64,000 bases of DNA from Sphingobium sp052327305 (GCF_052327305.1 NZ_CP182486.1:1178001-1242000); one strand, 5' to 3'; positions 43,022 through 51,918 are shown, counted from the stretch's first letter. Program-made: numbers and translations. The notes: a model not told the origin generated them from the letters alone.

Positions 43022-43486
43022 ATGACAGCCCATGCGCACAAGCATAACGAACCGACTGGCGACCAGCTTGCCGTTGCGGCGCGAACGACCCTTGAAGCCA
43101 ATGGCGAGCAGTGGACGGATATGCGCGCCGATATCTTCGCGGTTTTGACTGCGGAGGAGAAGCCGTCTTCAGCCTATGACATTGCGGACAAGGTCTCGCA
43201 GCGTCGCGGCAAGCGCGTGGCACCCAACAGCGTGTATCGCATCCTCGATCTGTTCGTGACCAATAATCTCGCCCTGCGGGTCGAGAGCGCCAATGCCTAT
43301 ATCGCCAATGCGCATCCCGGCTGCCTGCACGATTGCATCTTCCTCGTCTGCCGGAACTGTGGGGAAGCGACGCATATCGACGACGACACTCTCACCGGCA
43401 AAGTGCGGGGCGTCGCGGCGCATGAGGGCTTCACGGCGGAGCGCCCGGTGATCGAGGTGCTCGGCACCTGTGCCAAATGCGGATAG
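43022..43486 (+). CDS. zur: Fur-family zinc uptake regulator
   Basis: The 154-residue protein has a Fur-type winged helix (PSSAYDIADKVSQRRGKRVAPNSVYRILDLF) and two CxxC pairs (CRNCGE and CAKCG at the end), plus HPGCLHDC. This matches Zur, which represses zinc uptake when zinc is abundant, rather than Fur. The MTAHAHKH start at 43022 is preferred over an earlier in-frame codon. It lies 45 bases after dctA. No zinc transporter is adjacent. Note that the only L36 here is the zinc-free form. Confidence 0.88.
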   Translation: MTAHAHKHNEPTGDQLAVAARTTLEANGEQWTDMRADIFAVLTAEEKPSSAYDIADKVSQRRGKRVAPNSVYRILDLFVTNNLALRVESANAYIANAHPGCLHDCIFLVCRNCGEATHIDDDTLTGKVRGVAAHEGFTAERPVIEVLGTCAKCG

Positions 43487-43571
43487 GCCGCCGTTCCAGC
43501 GCGACGGAATGAGGCCCTCTGACCGAGCGATCCTGTTCGACATGGCAGACGCAAGGCCTTATGTCGGGTCG

Positions 43572-45494
43572 ATGGACCAAAGCACCACGCCCCTGCTCGA
43601 TCAGGTCAATGTTCCGGCGGATCTTCGCACCCTCACGCCCGATGCTCTGCCGCAACTGGCGGACGAGCTGCGTCGCGAGACCATTTCCGCAGTCGGGACG
43701 ACAGGCGGTCATCTGGGCTCGGGGCTTGGCGTCGTCGAGCTGACGGTCGCGCTACACTATGTGTTCAACACGCCGGACGACAAGCTCATCTGGGACGTGG
43801 GGCACCAGTGCTATCCTCACAAAATCCTCACGGGGCGTCGCGACCGTATCCGCACGCTGCGGCAGGGCGGCGGTCTCTCGGGCTTCACCCGGCGCGCCGA
43901 GAGCGAATATGATCCCTTCGGTGCCGCCCACAGCTCCACCTCCATCAGCGCGGCTTTGGGCTTCGCCATCGCGAACAAGCTGGCGGGCAAGGCGGGCAAG
44001 GCAATCGCGGTCATCGGTGACGGCGCCATGTCTGCCGGCATGGCCTATGAGGCAATGAACAACGCAACGGATGCAGGCAATCGCCTTGTCGTCATTCTCA
44101 ATGATAATGACATGTCGATCGCGCCGCCGGTCGGCGGGCTCTCGGCCTATCTCTCGCGCATCGTGTCCAGCCGCGAGTTCCTTTCGCTGCGCGAGGTCTT
44201 GAAGCGCCTCGCTCGCAAGCTCCCGCGCCCGCTCCACTCCGCCGCCAAGAAGACGGACGAGTTCGCACGCGGTATGGCCATGGGCGGCACGCTCTTCGAG
44301 GAGCTGGGCTTTTATTATGTCGGGCCAATCGACGGCCACAATCTCGAGCAGCTGATTCCGGTCCTGGAAAATGTGCGGGACGCCGCAGAAGGCCCGTGCC
44401 TCATTCATGTCGTCACTAAGAAGGGCAAGGGCTATGGCCCGGCGGAGGCAGCGGCCGACAAATATCACGGCGTTCAGAAGTTCGACGTCGTCACTGGCGA
44501 ACAGGTGAAGGCGCCGGCGGGTCCGCCGAGCTATACCAACGTCTTTGGCAATGCGCTGATCGCGGAAGCGCAGCGCGACCCGACCATCTGCGCGATCACC
44601 GCTGCCATGCCCTCAGGCACTGGCCTCGACAAATTTACGCAGGCTTTCCCCGAGCGCGCCTTCGATGTCGGCATTGCCGAGCAGCATGCTGTCACCTTCG
44701 CGGCCGGGCTCGCCGCGCAAGGGATGCGTCCTTTCTGCGCGATCTACTCCACCTTCCTGCAGCGCGCTTACGACCAAGTGGTGCATGATGTGGCGATCCA
44801 GAACCTTCCCGTGCGCTTCGCGATTGATCGCGCCGGGCTGGTCGGCGCGGACGGCGCGACACACGCTGGCAGCTTTGACATCGCCTATCTCGCGACCTTG
44901 CCCAATATGGTGGTGATGGCAGCGGCCGACGAAGCGGAGCTGGTCCATATGGTCCACACCGCCGCCTGCCATGACGATGGCCCGATTGCGCTGCGCTATC
45001 CGCGCGGCAATGGCATCGGCATCGCCCTGCCGGAAACGCCACAGCGGCTCGAAATCGGCAAGGGCCGGATGGTTCGAGAGGGCAAGACGGTCGCGATCCT
45101 CTCTCTCGGCACCAGACTGGAGGAGGCCCTCAAAGCCGCCGACCAACTGGAAGCCAAAGGCCTTTCCACATCGGTCGCGGACCTGCGCTTCGCCAAGCCG
45201 CTGGACGAGGCGCTGATTCGCCGTCTGCTCGCCACACATGAAGTGGCCGTCACGATCGAGGAAGGCGCAATCGGTGGGCTGGGCGCGCATGTGCTTACGC
45301 TTGCGAGCGATCAGGGCCTCATCGACACGGGTCTCAAGCTGCGGACAATGCGCCTGCCCGATATATTCCAGGATCACGACAAGCCGGACCTGCAATATGC
45401 AGAGGCCCGCCTCGACGCGGACGCAATCGTGGAAACGGCGCTGTCCGCCTTGCGGCATAACAGCGCCGGGGTCGAAAGCAGCGCGCGCGCCTGA
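43572..45494 (+). CDS. dxs: 1-deoxy-D-xylulose-5-phosphate synthase
   Basis: A 640-residue transketolase-family enzyme from the ATG 43572. It has GHLGSGLGVVELTVALHYVF, the TPP motif VIGDGAMSAGMAYEAMNNA, YVGPIDGHNLEQL, the pyrimidine-binding IAEQHAVTFAAGLA and the DRAG loop FAIDRAGLVGADGATHAG. It makes DXP from pyruvate and glyceraldehyde-3-phosphate, the first step of the MEP isoprenoid path and of thiamine and pyridoxal synthesis. The earlier ATG at 43542 would add ten residues. It is 85 bases after zur. Confidence 0.97.
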   Translation: MDQSTTPLLDQVNVPADLRTLTPDALPQLADELRRETISAVGTTGGHLGSGLGVVELTVALHYVFNTPDDKLIWDVGHQCYPHKILTGRRDRIRTLRQGGGLSGFTRRAESEYDPFGAAHSSTSISAALGFAIANKLAGKAGKAIAVIGDGAMSAGMAYEAMNNATDAGNRLVVILNDNDMSIAPPVGGLSAYLSRIVSSREFLSLREVLKRLARKLPRPLHSAAKKTDEFARGMAMGGTLFEELGFYYVGPIDGHNLEQLIPVLENVRDAAEGPCLIHVVTKKGKGYGPAEAAADKYHGVQKFDVVTGEQVKAPAGPPSYTNVFGNALIAEAQRDPTICAITAAMPSGTGLDKFTQAFPERAFDVGIAEQHAVTFAAGLAAQGMRPFCAIYSTFLQRAYDQVVHDVAIQNLPVRFAIDRAGLVGADGATHAGSFDIAYLATLPNMVVMAAADEAELVHMVHTAACHDDGPIALRYPRGNGIGIALPETPQRLEIGKGRMVREGKTVAILSLGTRLEEALKAADQLEAKGLSTSVADLRFAKPLDEALIRRLLATHEVAVTIEEGAIGGLGAHVLTLASDQGLIDTGLKLRTMRLPDIFQDHDKPDLQYAEARLDADAIVETALSALRHNSAGVESSARA

Positions 45495-45516
45495 GGCGCG
45501 AACGTCGCCTACTCGG

Positions 45517-45993
45517 TCAGAAAGTGAAGGCGCTATGCTCGCCCGCTTCGCCGGGCTCGATGGTCTTGCCCGTCATCAGCTTGAAGTAGCCGGTGACGCC
45601 CATATCGGCTTTCCATAGCTCGACATCGCCTAGGTCGTAGCGCAGCACGAGCAAATTCGGATCTTGTCGTCCGCCCTCGAACCAGGCTTCGATCGGGTTG
45701 GACCACAGGCGGTCGATGACCGTCTGGTCGGTCTCCTCGACCAGCGTGCCGGATATGCAGGCGAAGAGGTCATGCCCTTTGCCCACGAACTGCGCCATGG
45801 CCGAACCACCCGCTGCTAAACGCGAATCCTTGCTGGTAAAGAACCAGAAGGCGCCGCCCTTTTCCGGGCCCATCTCCTTGTCGAGAATGGCCGTCATCGG
45901 GATCGCATGATCGTGCGCGGCGTCGAGCCGCACCATGAGATACGGGCTTTTGGAGAGGCCAGTCCAGAATGTCTCGCGCAGGTCTTCGCTCAT
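45517..45993 (-). CDS. pyridoxamine 5'-phosphate oxidase-like protein
   Basis: A 158-residue split-barrel protein: FWTGLSKSPYLMVRLDAAHDHAIPMTAIL, AFWFFTSKDSRLA, FVGKGHDLFACISGTLVEE and IDRLWSNPIEAWFEGGRQDPNLLVLR. This is the general-stress-protein-26 / PNPOx-like family that binds FMN or F420-type cofactors. Its reaction is unknown. It lies 89 bases downstream of the DUF3035 lipoprotein gene and is convergent with dxs. Confidence 0.88.
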   Translation of the reverse strand: MSEDLRETFWTGLSKSPYLMVRLDAAHDHAIPMTAILDKEMGPEKGGAFWFFTSKDSRLAAGGSAMAQFVGKGHDLFACISGTLVEETDQTVIDRLWSNPIEAWFEGGRQDPNLLVLRYDLGDVELWKADMGVTGYFKLMTGKTIEPGEAGEHSAFTF

Positions 45994-46082
45994 CGGTCAA
46001 AACTCCTTGCTTTGCCCTTCCAACGAGGAAGGGCGCGCAAGGTTGCGACCAATGGGACGAAACGTGACTTACCGCGCGAGGC

Positions 46083-46508
46083 TTACTGCCCCCCGGCGCT
46101 TCCTGCAGTGACGCGAGCGAACTGCCCATCGCCTTCAGGTGCGGCGATGATATCCTGGGTGACGGCACCCTTATCCACCACCTTGGTCTCCGGATCGCCC
46201 ACTTCGGAGCGGATGCCGGCCTGCGCGACCGACCGACCGGCCTGATCGAGCGCGGAGGTCTCGCCGGGGCTGCGCGGCGCCGTGCCGCCAAACATGGCGT
46301 CCAGCGCTTGCTGCTGGGTGGTGCTCTGTTGGCTCGCGGCCGTGCCGGGCGCGGGCGGAACCAGCGCGAAGTCGGGCGGGATCACCAGCGGCGGCTGACG
46401 CGAGACAGCCATTTCGTCGGGGCGGTCGCGATTGAACAGGCTCGTGCCGCCGCAGGCCGAGAGAATGGTCGGCAGGGCAAGAACGAACACGAGATGGGTC
46501 TTACGCAT
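46083..46508 (-). CDS. DUF3035 lipoprotein
   Basis: The 141-residue protein begins MRKTHLVFVLALPTILSACGG, a lipoprotein signal with lipobox LSAC. The mature part is Pro/Gln/Ala-rich with PDEMAVSRQPPLVIPPDFALVPP, the DUF3035 mark, found after lspA in many alphaproteobacteria. Function unknown. Its ATG overlaps the lspA stop by eight bases, so the two are translationally coupled, fitting a lipoprotein next to the enzyme that processes lipoproteins. Confidence 0.88.
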   Translation of the reverse strand: MRKTHLVFVLALPTILSACGGTSLFNRDRPDEMAVSRQPPLVIPPDFALVPPAPGTAASQQSTTQQQALDAMFGGTAPRSPGETSALDQAGRSVAQAGIRSEVGDPETKVVDKGAVTQDIIAAPEGDGQFARVTAGSAGGQ

Positions 46509-47019
46509 CCTTGGGAGTCTCCTTGGGCGCCTTCTCGCCCAGCAAAAGGGCGCGTGCAAGCAGGATCAGCACGCCGAAGGTAATCGCGGCATCCGCGAGG
46601 TTGAAGATGAGGAACGGCCGCCAACTGCCGATGTGGAAATCCGCATAATCGATGACGAAGCCGAGCCGCACGCGGTCGATGATGTTGCCGATCGCACCGC
46701 CGAGCACCAGCCCCAGCCCCATCGCGTCCGCCCGCGCCTTTTCGCGCCACAGCCAGACCGCGACGAACGTGGCGATGGCGGCGGTCAGCCCGACCAGAAG
46801 CCAGCGCATCAGATGCGTTTCGGCATAGAAGAAGCCCATCGAGACGCCGCGATTCTCCGTCCATGCGAGATTGAAGAAGGGCAGCAGCTCGATGCCCTGC
46901 GGCCCGCGCGAAGGCAGCGCCAACGTGTAGGTCACGAGATATTTGATCGCCTGATCGACGAACGCGACGCCCGCCGCGAGGGCCAGCGCCGGGCCGCGAT
47001 GGAGGCCAGCGAGACTCAC
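46501..47019 (-). CDS. lspA: lipoprotein signal peptidase II
   Basis: The 172-residue membrane enzyme cleaves lipoprotein signals before the lipid-modified Cys. It has FVDQAIKYLV (box A Asp), FNLAWTENRGVSMGFF, GAIGNIIDRVRLGFVIDY with the catalytic Asp and Arg, and FNLADAAITFG with the second catalytic Asp. Four hydrophobic helices are visible. I use the GTG at 47019, with GGAG seven bases upstream; longer readings run through the intergenic palindrome. It follows ileS in the usual order. Confidence 0.95.
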   Translation of the reverse strand: MSLAGLHRGPALALAAGVAFVDQAIKYLVTYTLALPSRGPQGIELLPFFNLAWTENRGVSMGFFYAETHLMRWLLVGLTAAIATFVAVWLWREKARADAMGLGLVLGGAIGNIIDRVRLGFVIDYADFHIGSWRPFLIFNLADAAITFGVLILLARALLLGEKAPKETPKDA

Positions 47020-47063
47020 GCGTGGTCTCCGCAGGACACAAGGCAAGACGCTCCAAAAATAAA

Positions 47064-47142
47064 CCGTTCGCCCTGAGCCTGTCGAAGGGCTGCTCTTATC
47101 TTCAAAGAAGAACGGGGCTTCGACAAGCTCAGCCCGAACGGG
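47064..47142. repeat. intergenic palindromic repeat between ileS and lspA
   Basis: The left arm is CCGTTCGCCCTGAGCCTGTC continuing GAAGGGC; the right arm GGGCTTCGACAAGC continues TCAGCCCGAACGGG. The arms pair, and each also folds by itself through GCCC/GGGC ends, so the element can switch between one long and two short hairpins. This is a common sphingomonad-type intergenic element. It sits inside the ileS-lspA operon and could be transcribed. Confidence 0.8.
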
Positions 47143-47161
47143 AGGGAGGACTTCACCAATC

Positions 47162-50100
47162 TCATGCCAGCACCTCGTCACAGCGGTCGCACAGCGCGCC
47201 ATCCTTGGTCACTTCCGGCAGATGGCGCCAGCAGCGGCCGCATTTGTGCTTCGTGGTGGGCGTTACGGACACGCTGTCCCCACCTTCCCGGATGCTCGCC
47301 ACGATGCTGATCTCGGCAAAGTCCACTCCCTCGGGCACGGCCGGCATCGTCACGTCCGCCTCCAGGCTGGAGCGGACGATCTTCTCCCGGCGCAGCGGCT
47401 CGATGGCCTCGGTCACCTGAGTGCGCGCTGAACGGATCGCGGCCCACCGCGTGCCCAGCGCCTCGTCGCGCCAGCCCGCGTCCACGTCCGGCCAGACCAG
47501 CATATGCACGGAGCCGTCCTCGCTCGGATAGCGGCTCTGCCACACTTCCTCGGCCGTGAAGGGAATGACCGGCGCGGCATAGCGCACCAGCGCGTGGAAG
47601 AGATGATCGAGCACCGTTCGATAGGCGCGGCGCTTTTCCGTCTCTGCTCCGCTCGCCGGGTTCACATCGCAGTAGAGGCAATCCTTGCGGATATCGAAGA
47701 AGAAAGCCGAGAGATCGTTATTGGCGAACTCACTGAGCGCGCGGGTATAGCGGCCGAACTCCAGCCAGCTCTCGCTCTTGCGGTCGTCCACGATCGTCTT
47801 GAGTTCCGCATCCAGCTCCGCGAGGCGGTGGAGCATATAGCGCTCCAGCTCCGGCATCGCGCCCGTCGCCAGCCGGTCCTTCTCGTCGAAGCCATCCAGC
47901 GCACCCAGCATATAGCGGAAGGTGTTGCGCAGTTTGCGATAGGTGTCGGACGCGCCGGCCAGCACTTCCTTGCCGATGCGCACATCGTCGAAATAGTCGG
48001 TCGAGGCGGCCCACAAGCGGAGAATGTCCGCACCGCTTTCACCGATGATCTTGAGCGGATCGACGACATTGCCGAGCGATTTGGACATCTTGCGGCCCTG
48101 CCCGTCGAGCGCGAAGCCGTGAGTCAGCACTGCGTCATAGGGCGCCCGGCCGCGCGTGCCGCAGCTTTCAAGCAGCGAGGACTGGAACCAGCCGCGATGC
48201 TGGTCCGACCCTTCGATATAGAGGTCCGCGCGAACGCCTTCGCCATAGCGCGCCTCGACCACGAAGCTATGGGTCGAGCCTGAATCGAACCACACGTCGA
48301 GAATGTCGTTCACCACCTCATAGTCGGCGAGGTCGTAATCCGGCCCAAGCAGCGCCTGATGATCCGCGCCGAACCATGCGTCCGCTCCGCCCTGCCGGAA
48401 CGCCTCGACGATCCGCGCATTGACGGCCGGATCATTAAGATACTCGCCGGTCTGGCGATGCACATAGAGCGCAATGGGCACGCCCCAGGCGCGCTGGCGG
48501 GAGATCACCCAGTCGGGCCGATCCGAGACCATCGCGTTGATGCGGTTCTTCGAGCGCTCGGGCACCCAGCGGGTATGGGCGATGGCATCCAGCGCCACTT
48601 CGCGCAGGGTCGGCCCATTGGTGAGCGGCGCGGCGGCATTGACACCGAGCGCGATGCCAGCGCCGACGCCAGCCAGCGGCGCGATCTCGACATCGGACGC
48701 CTTTGCCGCGCGGTCCATCGGGATGAACCATTGCGGCGTGCAGCGATAGATGATCCGCGCCTTGGACCGCCAGCTATGCGGATAGCTGTGGCGGAAGTCG
48801 CTGGCGGAAAGCAGCGCGCCCGCTTCGCGCAGATCGGTTAGGATCGGACCGTCCGGGCCGTTGAACTTGGTGTTGATGACGCTGCCCTGTCCAGCCAGCC
48901 ACAACCAGTCGTCGCGATAGAAGCCCGCGTCGTTCACCGCGAACACCGGATCGATGCCGACCGCTTTGCAGGCAAGGAAATCTTCCTCGCCATGGTCCGG
49001 CGCCATATGGACGAGGCCGGTGCCGGCGTCCGTGGTGACATGCGGCGCGGCGATGAACGGGCGGGGACGATCGAAGAAGTTCAAACTCTTAAGCCCCTCC
49101 CCTTCAGGGGAGGGGTTGGGGTGGGGTTTAACCCCAAGCGCTGCGCCATCCGGCGAGCCCCCACCCCCGGCCCCTCCCCTAAAGGAGAGGGGTGAGGAAA
49201 GGCGGCCTGCCATTGGGTGCCGGGCAACGGCGCCGGCGAGGTCGGCGCCGTTGCCACGCCACAGCTCAAGAGAGGCGTGAAAAAATGCTTCACTGTCAAA
49301 TCCGGCGGCCCGTAGTTGGGCAGTTAGGGCTGCCGAAACGCGTTGTTCAAATTGACCCTTTAGGTCCGACGCGATCAGAAACTTTTTCCCGAGTAGCTTC
49401 AGACCCGGGTTGTTGTGGCTCGCTGTTTCCTGCTCGCCCCATCCGCCCACTCCGACAGAAGAAGTTTGAATAATAACATACTCAACCTCCTCCCCATAAG
49501 CGATCGCCTGGTTCACAGGGATCGTCCACGGAGTCGTCGTCCAGATCACCGCATGCGCGCCGACCAGCTCGGGCGCATTCGGCGCCTCGGTGATCTCGAA
49601 CGCCAGATCGATCTGGGTGCTCGTCACATCCTCATATTCGACTTCCGCTTCCGCAAGGGCGGTCTTCTCGACCGGTGACCACATCACCGGCTTGGCGCCG
49701 CGATAGAGCTGGCCCGACTCCGCGAACTTGAGCAATTCGCCCACGATCGTCGCCTCGGCCTCATACTTCATGGTGAGATACGGATTGTCCCAGTCGCCCA
49801 TGATGCCGAGCCGCTTGAACTGCTCGCGCTGCACGCCCACCCACTTGTCCGCATAGTCGCGGCATTGGGCGCGGAATTCCTGCGGGGGAACCTCGTCCTT
49901 GTTCAGCTTCTTCTTGCGATACTCTTCCTCGATCTTCCATTCGATGGGCAAGCCGTGGCAGTCCCAGCCGGGCACATAGGGCGCGTCCTTGCCAAGCAGC
50001 GACTGGCTGCGGACGATGATGTCCTTCAGCACCTTGTTCATGGCGTGGCCCATGTGAATGTCGCCATTCGCATAAGGCGGGCCGTCATGCAGGATGAAGC

Positions 50101-50272
50101 GCGGCTGGCCGGCACGCTGTGCGCGCAACCGGCCGTAGAGATCCTTGTCCTCCCAGCGCGCGAGAATCGCCGGCTCCTTCTGCGCAAGGCCGGCCTTCAT
50201 GGGGAAGTCGGTCTGCGGCAGGAAGACGGTGGACTTATAGTCTTGGGTGTCTTGGCTAGGTGCGTCGGTCAT
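47162..50272 (-). CDS. ileS: isoleucyl-tRNA synthetase
   Basis: A 1036-residue class I synthetase starting MTDAPSQDTQDYKSTVF. It has GPPYANGDIHMGH (HIGH box near residue 75), GRKMSKSLGN (KMSKS), the editing domain WTTTPWTIPVN and the C-terminal zinc motifs CGRCW and CDRC. It charges tRNA-Ile and edits valine. The protein is longer than usual because residues about 357-397 (PLSFRGGAGGGGSPDGAALG followed by KPHPNPSPEGEG) are encoded by a palindromic intergenic-type repeat at 49094-49197. A preceding stretch (about 270-350) also has unusual codons. Both lie in the editing domain. The gene follows the SRPBCC gene with a repeat between. Confidence 0.96.
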   Translation of the reverse strand: MTDAPSQDTQDYKSTVFLPQTDFPMKAGLAQKEPAILARWEDKDLYGRLRAQRAGQPRFILHDGPPYANGDIHMGHAMNKVLKDIIVRSQSLLGKDAPYVPGWDCHGLPIEWKIEEEYRKKKLNKDEVPPQEFRAQCRDYADKWVGVQREQFKRLGIMGDWDNPYLTMKYEAEATIVGELLKFAESGQLYRGAKPVMWSPVEKTALAEAEVEYEDVTSTQIDLAFEITEAPNAPELVGAHAVIWTTTPWTIPVNQAIAYGEEVEYVIIQTSSVGVGGWGEQETASHNNPGLKLLGKKFLIASDLKGQFEQRVSAALTAQLRAAGFDSEAFFHASLELWRGNGADLAGAVARHPMAGRLSSPLSFRGGAGGGGSPDGAALGVKPHPNPSPEGEGLKSLNFFDRPRPFIAAPHVTTDAGTGLVHMAPDHGEEDFLACKAVGIDPVFAVNDAGFYRDDWLWLAGQGSVINTKFNGPDGPILTDLREAGALLSASDFRHSYPHSWRSKARIIYRCTPQWFIPMDRAAKASDVEIAPLAGVGAGIALGVNAAAPLTNGPTLREVALDAIAHTRWVPERSKNRINAMVSDRPDWVISRQRAWGVPIALYVHRQTGEYLNDPAVNARIVEAFRQGGADAWFGADHQALLGPDYDLADYEVVNDILDVWFDSGSTHSFVVEARYGEGVRADLYIEGSDQHRGWFQSSLLESCGTRGRAPYDAVLTHGFALDGQGRKMSKSLGNVVDPLKIIGESGADILRLWAASTDYFDDVRIGKEVLAGASDTYRKLRNTFRYMLGALDGFDEKDRLATGAMPELERYMLHRLAELDAELKTIVDDRKSESWLEFGRYTRALSEFANNDLSAFFFDIRKDCLYCDVNPASGAETEKRRAYRTVLDHLFHALVRYAAPVIPFTAEEVWQSRYPSEDGSVHMLVWPDVDAGWRDEALGTRWAAIRSARTQVTEAIEPLRREKIVRSSLEADVTMPAVPEGVDFAEISIVASIREGGDSVSVTPTTKHKCGRCWRHLPEVTKDGALCDRCDEVLA
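49094..49197. repeat. palindromic repeat inserted in frame in ileS
   Basis: CCCCTCCCC-TTCA-GGGGAGGGG (49094-49115) is a perfect 9-bp hairpin, and CCCCTCCCCT followed by AAAGGAGAGGGG (49171-49192) is a second. Between them GGGTGGGG and CCCACCCCC pair as inner arms. This CCCCTCCCC/NPSPEGEG type is known as an intergenic element; here it lies within ileS on the minus-strand frame without any stop codon. Confidence 0.78.
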
Positions 50273-50293
50273 TGGCAGCAGTTCATCGCACAC

Positions 50294-50395
50294 CCGTTCG
50301 CCCTGAGTAGCCATCGAGCCTGTCGAGATGGCGTATCGAAGGGTTATGCTTCGATACGGGCCTTCGCACGCTCAGTCCCTACTCAGCACGAACGG
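50294..50395. repeat. intergenic palindromic repeat upstream of ileS
   Basis: The ends CCGTTCGCCCTGAG and CTCAGCACGAACGG are inverted, and inner parts pair (TATCGAAG/CTTCGATA). It belongs to the same family as the element at 47064-47142 but carries a longer middle. It lies between the SRPBCC and ileS genes, 22 bases before the ileS start, and would form a hairpin in the ileS 5' leader. Confidence 0.75.
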
Positions 50396-50458
50396 AGATA
50401 AGGAAAAGGAAGCGCCGCCCTATCCGAGCGGCGCCCTCTTGCCAAGAATTTGCGGCGC

Positions 50459-50890
50459 TCAGCCCGCAGGGACTTCCGCGCCCAGGCCGGTCCAGCTGCC
50501 CTCGACCAGAAGTTTCAAGGCCCGCAGATCGCGATTGATGAGTTTGATGTCCGCCGAGAAGCGCTCCTCGTCCATGCCCGGCTGGCGGAAAAGGGTGAGC
50601 ACCACTTCGGCGCCCTCGCCATTCCGGACCACGCGCAGCGGCACATGCACCGGATCACCCTCGCCCGTGTCGACGACATGATCCATGATGCCGAAATCAT
50701 TCTGCGGCGTGAAGCGGATGCGGATCGGCCCTTCGACGCCCTCCGCCTCCCAATGCTCCCCCGCAGGACGCAGATCGCTCTGGGACAGGCCCGCCGCCCA
50801 GAGCGGAAACACCTCCGGCCGCCAGATGCGCTCATAGAGCGTCTGCCAAGGCAGGGCGATGGAGATGCTAAAGGTTCGGGCTGGCAGCAT
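50459..50890 (-). CDS. SRPBCC-like small protein
   Basis: A 143-residue protein from the ATG 50890: MLPARTFSISIALPWQTLYE, then WRPEVFPLWAAGLSQSD, EGPIRIRFTPQNDFGIMDHVV, VVRNGEGAEVVLTLFRQPGMDEERFSAD. The pattern of alternating strands and a final helix (NRDLRALKLLVEG) fits the START/SRPBCC hydrophobic-pocket fold. The ligand is unknown. It lies 34 bases downstream of ribF and upstream of ileS, probably in one transcript. Confidence 0.8.
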   Translation of the reverse strand: MLPARTFSISIALPWQTLYERIWRPEVFPLWAAGLSQSDLRPAGEHWEAEGVEGPIRIRFTPQNDFGIMDHVVDTGEGDPVHVPLRVVRNGEGAEVVLTLFRQPGMDEERFSADIKLINRDLRALKLLVEGSWTGLGAEVPAG

Positions 50891-50924
50891 GATTGGGCTC
50901 CGAGGCGCGCGCTTTGACCGAATT

Positions 50925-51860
50925 CTAGGCCGAATCGCGAGACAGGATGGCGCGCGCGCGGGCCACATCATCCGCCATCTGCGCCTTGAGCGCATCCAGC
51001 CCGTCGAATTTCGCTTCGCCGCGCAGCCGCTCGATGAGCGAGACCTCCACTGTCTGGCCGTAGAGATCGCCGGAAAAGTCGAACAAATAGGTTTCCAGAA
51101 GCTCCTTGGGCGGATCGAAGCTGGGGCGAATACCGAGATTGGCCGCGCCATTCACCACGCTGCCGTCCGCCAACCGCGCCCGCACGGCATAGATGCCATA
51201 GGCCGGGCGCAGATAGCCGCCCAGCGCCATGTTCGCCGTCGGGAAACCAAGGTCGCGACCGCGCTTGTCGCCGTGGATCACGTCCCCCTCGATCGCGAAG
51301 GGCCGGGTGAGCAGCGCCTCCGCCTCCCCGCAATCGCCTGCCTGCAGCGCCGCGCGGATGCGGCTCGACGAGATGATGTCCCCGCCTGCGTCTTTCACCG
51401 GCGCCACGGCTTCGCAGGAAAGGCCCATTGCCGCGCCGAGCTCGGCAAGTTGCGCCACAGTGCCCGCGCGCCCCTTGCCGAAGGTGAAGTCCTCGCCCGT
51501 CACCACGCCAGCCGCGCCAAAGTCGCGAACGAGCATCGTGACGAACTCCTCAGCGCTCCGCGAGGCAAGCGCCCGATCAAACCCGAATACCAGCATCGCG
51601 TCTGCCCCGGCGCCGGCAAAGAGACGCTCGCGCTGCTCCAATGTGGTCAGGCGAAACGGCGTCGAATTGGGCTTGAAGAAGCTCGCCGGATGCGGATCGA
51701 ACGTCGCGACGATGGTCGGCCGGCCTTCAGCCCGCGCACGCGCGACGGCGCGACCCACGACCGCCTGATGGCCGAGATGAAATCCGTCGAAATTGCCGAG
51801 CGCGATCCAGCCCCCGCGCAGATGCGCGGGCATGACCCCATCGCTTGTGAGCCGCTCCAT
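50925..51860 (-). CDS. ribF: bifunctional riboflavin kinase/FAD synthetase
   Basis: The 311-residue protein has an N-terminal FAD synthetase (IALGNFDGFHLGHQAVVGRA, with the nucleotidyl-transfer motif HLGH) and a C-terminal riboflavin kinase (IEGDVIHGDKRGRDLGFPTANM, the family's PTAN motif, and later YGIYAVRA). It makes FMN and FAD from riboflavin. Many flavoenzymes in this window depend on it. It starts 58 bases after the alpha/beta hydrolase gene and leads into the SRPBCC-ileS-lspA run. Confidence 0.96.
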   Translation of the reverse strand: MERLTSDGVMPAHLRGGWIALGNFDGFHLGHQAVVGRAVARARAEGRPTIVATFDPHPASFFKPNSTPFRLTTLEQRERLFAGAGADAMLVFGFDRALASRSAEEFVTMLVRDFGAAGVVTGEDFTFGKGRAGTVAQLAELGAAMGLSCEAVAPVKDAGGDIISSSRIRAALQAGDCGEAEALLTRPFAIEGDVIHGDKRGRDLGFPTANMALGGYLRPAYGIYAVRARLADGSVVNGAANLGIRPSFDPPKELLETYLFDFSGDLYGQTVEVSLIERLRGEAKFDGLDALKAQMADDVARARAILSRDSA

Positions 51861-51918
51861 GGAGCCGGGCTATAGGCAGCGGCCGGACGAGAGGCAATCG
51901 TCCGACGTTCGCGCGTCC

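Noticed and set aside
41744..43045. 433-residue minus-strand reading frame rich in Asp, Arg and His
   Set aside because: Antisense to dctA and part of zur; composition is that of a shadow frame.
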